Shown here piece after piece: positions 46,755 through 56,662 of a stretch of 64,000 nt of DNA. The stretch spans positions 37,234,001-37,298,000 of the forward strand of contig NC_056755.1 in assembly GCF_018687715.1 (NCBI RefSeq), written 5' to 3'. How positions within the stretch are numbered: position 1 is the first letter of the stretch; each line of letters starts with the position of its first letter. The notes under the pieces were generated by a model. The model saw only the letters and a list, made by a program, of their open reading frames with translations, was not told the origin of the DNA and made no database searches. Source of the stretch: Carya illinoinensis (lineage: Eukaryota; Streptophyta; Magnoliopsida; Fagales; Juglandaceae). Position numbers and translations under genes: made by a program.

Positions 46755-48842
46755 ATGAAGGCCAAGCACAAGCTTCGCCACGCCGTAGACCTCTTGTACT
46801 CTCGTGGTTCTGCTACCTCCGATGCGTACACACGTCTCGTGCTCGATTGTGTCCGAGCCAACGACGTCGACCAAGCCAAGCGACTACAACACCACATGGA
46901 GCTTCACTTGTTTCAACCCGCCAACACTTTCCTTCAGAACCGTCTTCTTCATTTGTATGCTAAATCCGGTAAAGTTTTCGATGCTCGAAATCTGTTCGAC
47001 AAAATGCTTAAGAGGGACGTTTTCTCTTGGAATGCTATGCTCTCCGCTTATGCAAAGACTGGGTTGGTTGAGGCTTTGCGGGCAACTTTTGATCAGATGC
47101 ATTTCCGTGATTCTGTTTCATACAATACGATGATAGCAGGTTTTGCAGGGAATGAATGTTCGAGCGGGGCCTTAGAAGTTTTTGTGAGCATGCAGAAGGA
47201 GGGATTCGAGCCTACTGAATATACCCACGTGAGTGCATTACATGCATGCACACAGTTATTGGATTTGAGGCGTGGGAAACAGATTCATGGTAGGGTTCTT
47301 GTGGCTAACTTGTCTGGGAATGTGTTTATTTGGAATGCTTTGACAGATATGTATGCCAAATGCAGCGACATTGATCGTGCGAGATGGTTATTTGATCGGA
47401 TACTTAATAAGAATGTTGTTTCATGGAATTCAATTATCTCTGGGTATGTGAAAAATAGGCATCCCGAGAAATGCATTGAATTATTCTGTGAAATGAAGTC
47501 ATTGGGTATGAAGCCGGACCAAGTTACAGTTTCTAATGTTCTTGGTGCTTACTTTCAATGTGGATACGTAGATGAAGCTAGTAGGATATTTGCTGAGATT
47601 GAGGAGAAGGATAAGATCTGTTGGACGACAATGATAGTAGGGAATGCACAAAATGGGAGAGAAGAGGATGCTTTGATGTTTTTCAGTTCAATGCAACTAG
47701 CAAATATCAGACCTGATAGTTTTACCATTTCAAGTGTAGTTAGTTCCTGTGCCAAATTAGCTTCTATATATCATGGCCTGGCTGTTCATGGGAAGGCAGT
47801 TCATATAGGAGTTGATCATGATTTGCTTGTGTCTAGTGCCCTTGTTGATATGTATTGCAAGTGTGGAGTCACTGCAAATGCTTGGATGGTTTTCAAAATG
47901 ATGCCAACTTGGAATGTGGTTTCTTGGAATGCGATGATCGGGGGTTACGCACAAAATGGACAGGATCTAGAGGCATTGGCCCTCTATGAGAAAATGTTGC
48001 AAGAAAACTTCAAACCTGATAATGTAACTTTTGTATGTGTTTTATCTGCTTGTATCCATGCTCGTTTAACTGAAAAAGGACAAGAATATTTTGATTCTAT
48101 CAGCAGACAGCATGAAATGACTCCCACTTTGGATCATTACGCATGCATGATCAATCTCCTTGGCCGTACAGGTTACATCAACAAAGCAGTAGATCTTATT
48201 GAAGGTATGCCCCATGAACCGAATTGCCTAATCTGGTCTACCATTCTATCTGTTAGTGCAATCAGCCATGACGTCAAACATGCTGAGATGGCAGCAAAAC
48301 ATCTCTTTGAATTAGATCCACTCAATGCTGGACCTTACATCATGCTTTCCAACTTGTATGCCACTTGTGGAAGATGGAAAGATGTGGCATCCATGAGATC
48401 TCTCATGAAGCAAAAGAATATAAAAAAGTATGCTGCTTACAGTTGGATTGAGATTGATAACAAAGTCCACAAATTCGTATCAGAAGATCGGACGCATCCA
48501 GAAACAGAACAGATTTATGAAGAACTAAACAGGCTGATTAGGAAACTCCAGAAAGCTGGATTTACTGCTGATACGAAGTTGGTTCTACATGATGTGGGAG
48601 AGAAGGAAAAGCATGAATCGATCTCTTACCACAGTGAGAAACTTGCTCTTGCATATTGGTTAATTCAGAGACCTCATGGAGAAATACCAATAAGGATTAT
48701 AAAGAACATTCGTGTTTGTGCAGACTGCCATGTATTTATGAAGTTTGTATCCAAGATAATTGGACGACCAATTATCTTGAGAGATTCAAATAGATTTCAT
48801 CATTTCATTGGAGGGAAGTGCTCCTGCAAGGACAACTGGTAA
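46755..48842 (+). CDS. DYW-class PPR protein, probable organellar RNA editing factor
   Basis: An intronless 695-residue protein of the PLS class. PPR motifs occupy roughly residues 25-500 (examples: FLQNRLLHLYAKSGKVFDA, SWNAMLSAYAKTGLVEA, SYNTMIAGFAGNE, IWNALTDMYAKCSDIDRA, SWNSIISGYVKN, CWTTMIVGNAQNGREEDA, SALVDMYCKCG). E and E+ parts follow (LIWSTILSVSA, PYIMLSNLYATCGRW, YSWIEIDNKVHKF). The last 95 residues are a DYW deaminase domain: HSEKLA (zinc His and catalytic Glu), CADCH (CxxC), RFHHF and CSCKDNW. All zinc ligands are present, so C-to-U editing activity is plausible. The terminal tripeptide is DNW rather than DYW. The protein has no obvious long transit peptide; the start at 46755 puts PPR-like sequence almost at the N-terminus. 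The site edited is not predicted. Confidence 0.95.
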   Translation: MKAKHKLRHAVDLLYSRGSATSDAYTRLVLDCVRANDVDQAKRLQHHMELHLFQPANTFLQNRLLHLYAKSGKVFDARNLFDKMLKRDVFSWNAMLSAYAKTGLVEALRATFDQMHFRDSVSYNTMIAGFAGNECSSGALEVFVSMQKEGFEPTEYTHVSALHACTQLLDLRRGKQIHGRVLVANLSGNVFIWNALTDMYAKCSDIDRARWLFDRILNKNVVSWNSIISGYVKNRHPEKCIELFCEMKSLGMKPDQVTVSNVLGAYFQCGYVDEASRIFAEIEEKDKICWTTMIVGNAQNGREEDALMFFSSMQLANIRPDSFTISSVVSSCAKLASIYHGLAVHGKAVHIGVDHDLLVSSALVDMYCKCGVTANAWMVFKMMPTWNVVSWNAMIGGYAQNGQDLEALALYEKMLQENFKPDNVTFVCVLSACIHARLTEKGQEYFDSISRQHEMTPTLDHYACMINLLGRTGYINKAVDLIEGMPHEPNCLIWSTILSVSAISHDVKHAEMAAKHLFELDPLNAGPYIMLSNLYATCGRWKDVASMRSLMKQKNIKKYAAYSWIEIDNKVHKFVSEDRTHPETEQIYEELNRLIRKLQKAGFTADTKLVLHDVGEKEKHESISYHSEKLALAYWLIQRPHGEIPIRIIKNIRVCADCHVFMKFVSKIIGRPIILRDSNRFHHFIGGKCSCKDNW

Positions 48843-50019
48843 TAAAGGTCCTTCGGCAGAGTGGAGAGTCCTCTTAAGTTTGAGATACTTTGATCAACAT
48901 TAGAAATTGGAGAAGCTGTAGTGAAGATGATCATATAACAGGACCATGGCAATTCTTCCCGCAAAACTTTGGAAAGAAGGAATGGCAGCACTAGTAAAAT
49001 TCTGGATATCTTCCAGGAGAAGAATGGGTGAGCTGATTTTTATGAATACCCCAGTAAGAGGAATGAGATTGTTTTTGCAAGCGCTGGTCGAAATAGAACA
49101 CATGATGTTGTGATTTATTTTTTAGCTTAACAATAAGTAGATAAATTTAACAATTAAGTACACAGCGGCAAGAAACAACAAACATGCAGCCGGAGCTTGA
49201 TTGTTTTGGAAGCTGATAAAAGAAAGGTTACAGTCCTACAAGCAATTGAAATTCTATGAAAGCTATACACCAACATTTAAAACTTGATGGACGCTCCGAG
49301 ATGAGGAAAATTAGGAGCTGGTTTTTTGTAAGGTAAAAGATGGAACTGTACTCAAAGAATTTTTGTTGCTAGTTTTATCATTTGTTGGAAAGTATGTTAT
49401 CATTGTTGATGAAGGCTAACAAGCTAACACAGCTCTTCCGTGTTGTTAGAACATTGATATTTGTGAGATATTTTCCCCTTGGCATGCGCCTGGTTGGGGT
49501 TTGCAGGGAAGCAAACGGATTGAAAATTGAAATATGCGATAAAGGAAAACATGAGATGTGTTGGTAGATGCTATATGAACATCCTATATATGTTTACTCG
49601 ATAACCAGGACTGTAATTGCTCTAAAATTTTGTTTACCAGAAGCCATTCTTCTTACAACATTTTGAGGAACCAGATTCCATATTCATATTTTATGCCGAA
49701 TTAACTGTCGATTACATATAACTGCTATATCTGCTCTGTAGTAATGGATTACCTTTTCAGAGTCGCAAAGGGTGTTCAATATTTTTGTTATGTTCAATAT
49801 TTAGTCCATAATGAAAAGAAGGAACGTTAGACTCTCTGCTGATAGTGAGACAAATTCTCATGCATTCACTACCATACCAGTGACATTACAATCATGCAGA
49901 CTACAGGCTTTGACAAACAAAACAGAGTAATGCATTATATACTGCTTATTTCAAGGATAGAACACTCTTAGAACCAGATTACTGCGCGCGCGCGCGCATC
50001 TAAAATAAAATTTTCTGAA
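48843..50019. other. 3' flanks between the DYW PPR gene and the HSP20 gene
   Basis: Likely untranslated ends of two converging genes. No further gene is seen. A (GC)7 run at 49984-49997 lies in the HSP20 3' UTR. Confidence 0.7.
49984..49997. repeat. (GC)7 run in the HSP20 3' UTR
   Basis: Seven uninterrupted GC dinucleotides begin 22 bp after the HSP20 stop codon. Alternating G and C is the classic Z-DNA-forming sequence and is rare in AT-rich plant DNA. Confidence 0.95.
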
Positions 50020-50499
50020 TTAGCCAGAGATCTCAATGGCCTTAACCTCGGGCTTCTTCTCTTCCTCTTTTGGAACAGTGACAGTGAGCACGCCATTCTC
50101 CATGCTAGCCTTCACCCGATCCATCTTGGCATTTTCTGGCAACCTGAACCGCCGCTGAAACTTCCCACTGCTCCTCTCAATCCGGTGCCATTTGTCATTC
50201 TTCTCCTCTTCTTCTCTGCTCCTCTCCCCGCTGATTTGCAGAACTCTCCCTTCCTCGACCTCGACCTTCACGTCATCCTTCTTCAGCCCAGGAAGATCAG
50301 CCTCGAATATGTGAGCCTCCGGAGTCTCCTTCCAGTCAATGCGGGTGTTCACAAAGGCAGAGGTCTCTCTTGCCGAGTTGGGAACATTAGAGTTAGTGCT
50401 GGCGAAAGGGAAGAAGCCGTGGAAGGGATCCCAGATGTCTAGGGAGAAGGGGTCGAAGATGTTGGTTCGTTGGCCAACAAGGCTCGAAGTAAGTGACAT
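50020..50499 (-). CDS. Class I small heat-shock protein (HSP20, about 18 kDa)
   Basis: A 159-residue cytosolic class I small heat-shock protein. The N-terminus [22 protein letters not shown] carries the [14 protein letters not shown] class I signature. The alpha-crystallin domain spans about residues 50-145 ([70 protein letters not shown]). The C-terminal tail EVKAIEISG has the I-x-I motif that docks into neighbouring dimers. The open frame extends 102 codons further upstream, but that part runs through the leader and TATA box; the ATG at 50497-50499 gives the standard length. Such proteins form 12-mers that hold unfolding proteins in the cytosol during heat. TATA box and heat-shock elements upstream support heat induction. 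Confidence 0.97.
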   Translation of the reverse strand: MSLTSSLVGQRTNIFDPFSLDIWDPFHGFFPFASTNSNVPNSARETSAFVNTRIDWKETPEAHIFEADLPGLKKDDVKVEVEEGRVLQISGERSREEEEKNDKWHRIERSSGKFQRRFRLPENAKMDRVKASMENGVLTVTVPKEEEKKPEVKAIEISG

Positions 50500-50640
50500 G
50501 TTTGGAGTAACTTTCTTGGCCTGGAGTGAAAGAAGATAGATTGGCTGGTTGATATCGATAATGGCTTTATGTAGGGTAGAAAATAGAAGACAAACTTGGA
50601 AAAATGCTCGTTGATGATGAATGTGCAGGAGTGCAAGGTT

Positions 50641-50648
50641 TATAAATA
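50641..50648 (-). promoter_or_regulatory. TATA box of the HSP20 gene
   Basis: On the minus strand TATTTATA lies about 145 bp upstream of the ATG, giving a leader of about 110 nt. Heat-shock elements sit 25-120 bp further upstream. Confidence 0.8.
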
Positions 50649-50668
50649 GTTTTAGAAGGGGGAGGAGT

Positions 50669-50767
50669 AGAAGAAAATTCTGGTACTTTCTGGTAGGTGT
50701 TAGTTCAGTTGGCTCTTCGGGGCTATTAGAGGGATAGAAACTTCTGTAAGAACATTCATTTCTAGTA
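50669..50767 (-). promoter_or_regulatory. Heat-shock elements of the HSP20 gene
   Basis: Arrays of alternating nGAAn/nTTCn units. AGAAACTTCT and then AGAACATTCATTTCT lie at about 50736-50764. AAAATTCT with AGAA/TTCT units lies at about 50669-50690. This is the binding pattern of heat-shock transcription factor trimers, at the usual distance from a TATA box. Confidence 0.8.
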
Positions 50768-50805
50768 ACTCCTCGGACATTCTGAGTGGACAGAGAAAGG
50801 TCCAT

Positions 50806-51622
50806 ATGTTTCTACACTTCTGGGTCGACTTTTTCTGGCCTGGTACTAGAACCCAGCTAGCCCAAACAAGGCGGACAGAGTGTATTGGACTGGTTTTCTT
50901 TTGGGGTCAGCGACAGAAAGTTCCTATAAACGGTTTCAACTATCAAGTGCCTTCTTTCCTCTTGAAAATATTATCCCACCTTCGGATGAAATAGAAGAAT
51001 TCTTGTATTCGCATTGCCCAAGTAAAAAAGAAAAAAGAAAAACACAAAACATGAGGTTCAAAGTAGCAGAGAAGACCTATTTCCAATTAGGACTGTACAT
51101 GATAGTCCTTTTATCGTTTAGCATGAGTCCGGTAACCTTTTCCGGTGATTTAAATTTGTGAGCATACATTTCATCCCTACATGATAAGGTGCTCTAAAAT
51201 TAACTGTTCAAACTGTAAAAATTGACGCATTTCATAGACCAATCACTGTTGAGATGGTACTTCCCATCAAGTCTCGAGACGTGGTTTACTTTTCAGTATC
51301 TTAATTAGTAGCATTTGAACGAATGGTGTTTGTACAATTTTTCGGTGGGGCTGGAGGCCAACAATACGGTCGACTAGCCCATGATGGTATTTGGACATTC
51401 ATTTGTTATTCTTATGCTCATCCATGAATTGAATAATAAATAAAATACATAGAATATAAATAAAGAGAGACATAAAATGACAGTTTGAGAACGTAATATA
51501 CTATATTTGTTGATTTTACAGTTTTTATGGCCCCACGCAGCTATCAATATAATGGAGAAAATATAGTTGAAGGGAGGTTAAAGATGTTGTCTTTGTAGAA
51601 ATCTCTCTCTCACGTTTGTAGA
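50806..51622. other. Intergenic region upstream of HSP20
   Basis: No gene recognised. Two overlapping small frames at 50806-51161 have no family signature. The end at 51618-51622 (GTAGA) is a target duplication of the LTR that follows. Confidence 0.6.
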
Positions 51623-52545
51623 TGAAGGGATAAAAATAGCAGACTCAAATATACCAGATTGAGCCCATAAAAAAATATCATGAGGAGGCAAGTGAGAGAA
51701 ACAATACATAAAAGAAAAGAGGGTGTAAGAGAAAAATAGAGAAAAATCATAAATGAGAGAAAAACAAATCAGACATGCAAATGATAAGTGATATAAAGCT
51801 GATTTTCTCACCAACTACTAATAGTAACACAATAGAAGGGATTTGAGACCAGAGGGAAAGGGGATTTCATACTTTTGAGCGACTATTTTAGGAGCATATA
51901 GAGGTTATCTTCAACTTCATGAGAGAAATTATCTTCTCTAAACTTCAACCTCACAAGAGAGATTATCTTCTATTAAAAAAGAGGTCTTCGATCTCCATTA
52001 TACAAAGAGAAACGAGAGACCATGAGAGGTTGTAAAGTACTCATATTATAATAGATTTGCCCTTCAAACGACCTGTGGACGTAGGGCCTATATCGAACCA
52101 CATAAATCAGTGTCTCCATATCTATTTACATTTTCAATATTATTGATCTATTTACTATTATGGATACACGTATGGGTACCATATCAACGCCCCCAAACCG
52201 CCACAATGGACTTAAGATGACACCAGTTTAGACTCGGGTTACTGCTAGGGCTGAGCACCGACACAACCGGAGTCGGTATCTGGGTCGTCCGACTCCGACT
52301 TTGTCGGAGGCCGAGTCCGACCTCCGACTCCGGCTCCGAAGGGTATATGCTCCGCTCCGGCTCCGGCTCCGACTTGTCAGAGCGGAGTCGGGACGGAGTC
52401 GGTGAGAAATCCTCAAAAAACCCCAAACGACGGATTCGGCGCAGGGGGAGGGGAGGGAATCAAAACCAAAACCAAATCCATAACAGAAAAGAGAAATCAA
52501 AGAGTGAGAGAGAGTGATTCGGCGCAGGGGGAGGGGAGGGAATCG

Positions 52546-52574
52546 GGGGGGGGGGGGGGGGGAAGAGGGGGGGC
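52546..52574 (+). repeat. Long G run
   Basis: About 16-20 consecutive G followed by AAGA and seven more G, in a block where GGGGAGGGG motifs recur (52447, 52530, 52658). Strong G-quadruplex potential; also a likely spot for assembly error. Confidence 0.85.
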
Positions 52575-52810
52575 CGGGAAACCTAATAATAAGGTTTTGA
52601 GATGAGAGGTGAGAGAGATCGGGATGAGAGGTGAGTGGTGAGAGAGGCAGAGAATCGGGGAGGGGAGGGAATCGGGGGGGAGAGAGAATCTGAGATGAGA
52701 GGTGAGAGAGGCAGAGAGGGATTCGCATTCGGCGCAGGGGGACTCGAAGCCTTCGGGAGGGAATCAGGGGGGAAGAAGAGAAAGGGGGGGCAAAAAGACC
52801 TAATAACAAA

Positions 52811-52865
52811 CACTGAAACGGCGCCCTTTGGGGCTATTTTCACCCCAAACGGCGCCGTTTCAGTG
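52811..52865. repeat. 23-bp-arm hairpin with AAACGGCGCC core
   Basis: Arms 52811-52833 and 52843-52865 pair with one mismatch around a 9-base loop. Each arm contains CTGAAACGGCGCC. Confidence 0.93.
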
Positions 52866-52887
52866 ACAGAAATCTGAAAAAAATAAA

Positions 52888-52921
52888 GGGTTGCGTGAAA
52901 CGGCGCCGTTTCACGCAACCC
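52888..52921. repeat. Perfect 34-bp palindrome
   Basis: The arm GGGTTGCGTGAAACGGC is followed directly by its exact reverse complement. It shares the GAAACGGCGCCGTTTC centre with the hairpin just upstream and with the AACGGCGCCGTT at 52932-52943. Confidence 0.97.
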
Positions 52922-53270
52922 AGTTTCCAATAACGGCGCCGTTTAAGACTTTCTACTTCTAAATTCTACTTCTAAACAATAAAAATAAATTAATAAATAA
53001 TAAGTGAGTAAAAATATATTTTAAGTTAGTAAAAATAAAATTAAGTAACAATTTAATGTGTATTATTTAATTAACTCACTAAAAAAATCACTAGTTAATT
53101 ATTACTTTATTAATTATTACTAACTTAGAGAGTTATATATTAGAAATTTGACAAATTTTTTTTATTGTTGTTATATCCAAGGGAATATATTTAATAATTA
53201 TGTAATTATATTGTGATATTAATTTAATATATATTAACTAATAGTATACTATTATATATTATATAAATAT

Positions 53271-54100
53271 AGTTAATTAGTAAGTTAATATATAACTATA
53301 TATATTATAGTATATATGTATAACTATATATATTATATAAGTATAGTTAATTAGTAAGTTAATATATAACTATATATATTATAGTATATAAGTATAACTA
53401 TATATATTATATAAATATAGTTAATTAGTAAGTTAATATATAACTATATATATTATAGTATATAAGTATAACTATATATATTATATAAATATAGTTAATT
53501 AGTAAGTTAATATATAACTATATATATTATATTATATAAGTACTCCTCCAATATATTATATAAATATAGTTAATTAGTAAGTTAATATATAACTATATAT
53601 ATTATAGTATATAAGTACTCCTCCAATATATTATATAAGTATAGTTAATTAGTAAGTTAATATATAACTATATATATTATAGTATATAAGTATAACTATA
53701 TATATTATATAAGTATAGTTAATTAGTAAGTTAATATATAACTATATATATTATAGTATATAAGTATAACTATATATATTATATAAATATAGTTAATTAG
53801 TAAGTTAATATATAACTATATATATTATAGTATATAAGTATAACTATATATATTATATAAATATAGTTAATTAGTAAGTTAATATATAACTATATATATT
53901 ATATTATATAAGTACTCCTCCAATATATTATATAAATATAGTTAATTAGTAAGTTAATATATAACTATATATATTATAGTATATAAGTACTCCTCCAATA
54001 TATTATATAAGTATAGTTAATTACTAAGTTAATATATAACTATATATATTATATTATATAAGTATAACTATATATATTATATAAGTATAGTTAAGGTATA
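53271..54100. repeat. 74-bp AT-rich tandem array, about 11-12 units
   Basis: The marker AGTTAATTAGTAAGTTAATAT recurs at about 53271, 53345, 53419, 53493, 53578, 53643, 53717, 53791, 53865, 53940 and 54015, with a last partial unit at 54089. Spacing is mostly exactly 74 bp. Some units carry a variant with TACTCCTCCAATA. Pairs of variants are themselves repeated (53530-53660 versus 53900-54010), suggesting higher-order duplication. It lies wholly inside the hAT-like element. Confidence 0.93.
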
Positions 54101-55934
54101 GTAACTTATATAGTAACTTATAGTAAATTAGTAATGTAAATTAACTATATAAGGTATAGTAATTAGTAACTTATAGTGTAACTAATAACTATATTAACTT
54201 ATAGTAACTTACTAACTTATAGTAAATTAGTAATGTAAATTAACTTATAGTAACTATATTAACTTATATTATTCATTATAATGTTTATAGATTATTATTT
54301 ATTAGATGTTAATATATTGATAACAAATATTTTTATAAAATATGCACAATATCGGAGTCGGAGTCGGAGTCGGAGTCGGATTGGAAGTCGGAGTCGGAGT
54401 CGGATTGTAAGTCGGAGTCGGAGTCGGAGTCGGTGTGTCGGAGTCGGAGTCGGGACACCTCTACCTCCGACTCCGACTCCGACTCCGACTTCCAGGGGGA
54501 AAAAAACTCGGAGTCGGAGCGGAGTCGGAGTCGAAGTCGGATTTTCGGATTTCTGCTTAGCCCTAGTTACTGTCGTGCGTCAAGAATAACTCTTTCTCTC
54601 ATTCTAGCCTGTTGTGTGATTTTTGGCGTTAACAGTAGAATCCCCTCCCTTTATAGAGGTCTTTTTCATTCTTTAGAGTAGTTGAATCCTACATGTTTTA
54701 TGTCACTTTCACATTTTTGTATATCATCAAACTATTTTGATTTTGTCTCTTTTCTATCTTATCTCTTTCTTTTATTCATAGCAATGGATTGTGGACTCTA
54801 GCTCATTTTACTAAAGTAATCATTTATTTTTAATTGAAACATTGTTTTAGGTAAACCTATGAATATAATTGTGAAAAGTACCATCAGATAACAAATTATG
54901 AGCTGTAAAACTTCATGCTATGTATCATTTTGTCAAAAGCAATCATTCCATTGACTTAAAAAACTAGGATCATGATCCAACTATATCCTATCTAATAAAA
55001 GATGGGCCAACCCAAGCCAGCTTGGTTCTACATCTCTCCTTGATCGAGCCTGCAGGGACAGTGTTCTATTATGGATCAGCCTTTTCAAGGACCATATGTT
55101 TAAAGCCAGACTCTTAACTCTTCGGCATTTTTTATCTCAAGTGTTATATCTTTAATCACATTTATCGATACGATTAAATATATATATATATACACACACA
55201 CAACAAGCAATTCAATAATAAAGATAATAAAACTTAAAATGAAAGAACAAACATGATTTCTCTTATTTTGTAACACCAGTGCATTTATGCATGCTTACAC
55301 ATTTTGGCCATTCCAAGCTTTTGAGAACTAGCTAGCTATATACGTACACTTCAGGACTACTGACTCAAAACAGAAGGAAAAACTCATGTATTTATTGTCT
55401 TTTCTAGAATCTCCCAAGTCAACGTCGGCACCGCGTAGAGAGAGAGAGAGATTAAGCTTTTTGGAAAGAGATCGAGCTCCCGACATTAGATTTTTTGGAC
55501 ATAATCGACTTAATTATTCAGGAGATCAAGATCATACTGTTTATAATGTCTCTGTCTTAATCATATTTTATATGAACTTTAGAGACATGACTGTGCGTGG
55601 GCTCACCTTAAAAGACTTTACATATTATGAACAAATTTCTAGGGATGTGTCGGAATTGATTGATAATTAATGAAAGTTCAAAGATTCTCTACTTGGTTTC
55701 ATGGGAAAATATTTTTCTCCAAGCACGAGTACTTCGGATGTATCCAAAGATAAGAAACTGGACGAGGCCGACATGTTTTGATGACAAACCAACTTTTTCT
55801 TTTAAAGAAATTATTTATTTGCAATATCGTTTATTGATAAAACAATCACATTAAAATGACGTGAAAGTATTATGTATCAATTGATATGAAAAAAAAATAT
55901 ATGTATGCAATATTAATGTGATACCTCGTATCAT

Positions 55935-56662
55935 GATAATGATAAGAGTAGGTAGTGAATAAAATTCTAATAAATTATTTGAGAATGAGAAATTTTTACC
56001 CTTTATAAAGTTCTAATGGAGCTCTAATTATATCATTGACTAATCTTTTTAGAATATATAGACTATGTCGTTTGGATCTTCTATTAGGATATTACAAATG
56101 GTATCAGAGCTAAGTTATTGTAATATCTAATATTATAAGAATAAGGGTAGGCGGTAAATGAGATTTCACATTTCTAAGGAAAGATAAGTTCTTACTCTTT
56201 ATAAGGTTTCAATGAAGCTCCAATTATATCATTGACTAGTCGTTTTGGAGTATATACCATGTGGTTTGGGTCTTCCATTAAGGCATTACAAATGGTATCA
56301 GAACCTATCGCAATTAGAAATATGGGATTTGAGCTGTGCTGCCTACAACTGACAGGCCCGACGAGGACGCTAAGAATTTAAGGAGGGTAAATTATAATAC
56401 CACATATGATAAGGTTAAGGATAGGTGATAAATGTGATCCCACATTACTTAAAAATGAAAAGTTATTATTCTTTATAAAATTCTAATGAGGCTCTAATAC
56501 TATCATTTACTAGTCCTTTTTGAGTATATGTTATGTGATTTGAGCATTCCATTGGGAGTTATAAATTGGAATCCTATTGAAATTTTATAAAGAACAAAAA
56601 CTTCTCATTCCTAAATAATGTATAATCTCATTTATCACCTACCTTATCTTTATTATATAATG
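55935..56662. repeat. Three direct and one inverted copies of a roughly 190-bp repeat
   Basis: Units start near 55935, 56130 and 56402. Each runs AAGA(A)TA(A)GG(T)AGG.GGT.AAT...CTTTATAA..TTCTAATG..GCTCTAAT.ATATCA and ends in the ATTACAAATGGTATCAGA type. An inverted partial copy occupies about 56573-56662. The ends TGGTATCAGAGC (56099) and TGGTATCAGAAC (56293) look like methionine-tRNA primer sites, so the units may derive from LTR ends. Confidence 0.75.

Larger units (their letters stand above)
52246..54565. mobile_element. Non-autonomous hAT-like element with internal satellite
   Basis: Terminal inverted repeats TAGGGCTGAGCA (left) and TAGGGCTAAGCA (right end inverted) are flanked by 8-bp target duplications GTTACTGC/GTTACTGT (52238-52245, 54566-54573; 7 of 8 identical). 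The 8-bp duplication and TAGGG ends fit the hAT superfamily. Subterminal regions at both ends are arrays of GGAGTC/GACTCC in inverted orientation. Inside lie a G-rich block (52430-52760), two long palindromes (52811-52865 and 52888-52921) and an AT-only 74-bp satellite (53271 to about 54100). No transposase is encoded. A 193-codon antisense frame at 52228-52809 is Pro/Ser/Arg low complexity. Confidence 0.9.
51623..54634 (+). mobile_element. Solo LTR (family 2) carrying a nested hAT-like element
   Basis: It starts TGAAGGGATAAAAATA at 51623 and ends GGCGTTAACA at 54634, flanked by perfect 5-bp target duplications GTAGA (51618-51622 and 54635-54639). Subtracting the nested element (52246-54565 plus its 8-bp duplication) leaves about 684 bp, colinear with the two LTRs at 58613-59241 and 60690-61343. 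For example, the CGACCTGTGGACGTAGG..CTATATCGAACCAC block is shared. There is no internal region or second LTR, so it is a solo LTR. Confidence 0.92.

Noticed and set aside
46804..47954. Other-frame ORFs across the DYW PPR gene
   Set aside because: They are shadows of a long, fully recognisable coding frame.
52228..52809. Pro/Ser/Arg-rich 193-residue frame in the hAT-like element
   Set aside because: It is low complexity from G-rich and GGAGTC repeats, crosses the element's left end and is not a transposase.
54281..54681. Ser-Arg repeat frames (SRSRSRS)
   Set aside because: They are direct translation of GGAGTC hexamer arrays, not an SR protein.
55386..55854. Two small plus-strand frames
   Set aside because: No recognisable domain, no promoter and no supporting context.
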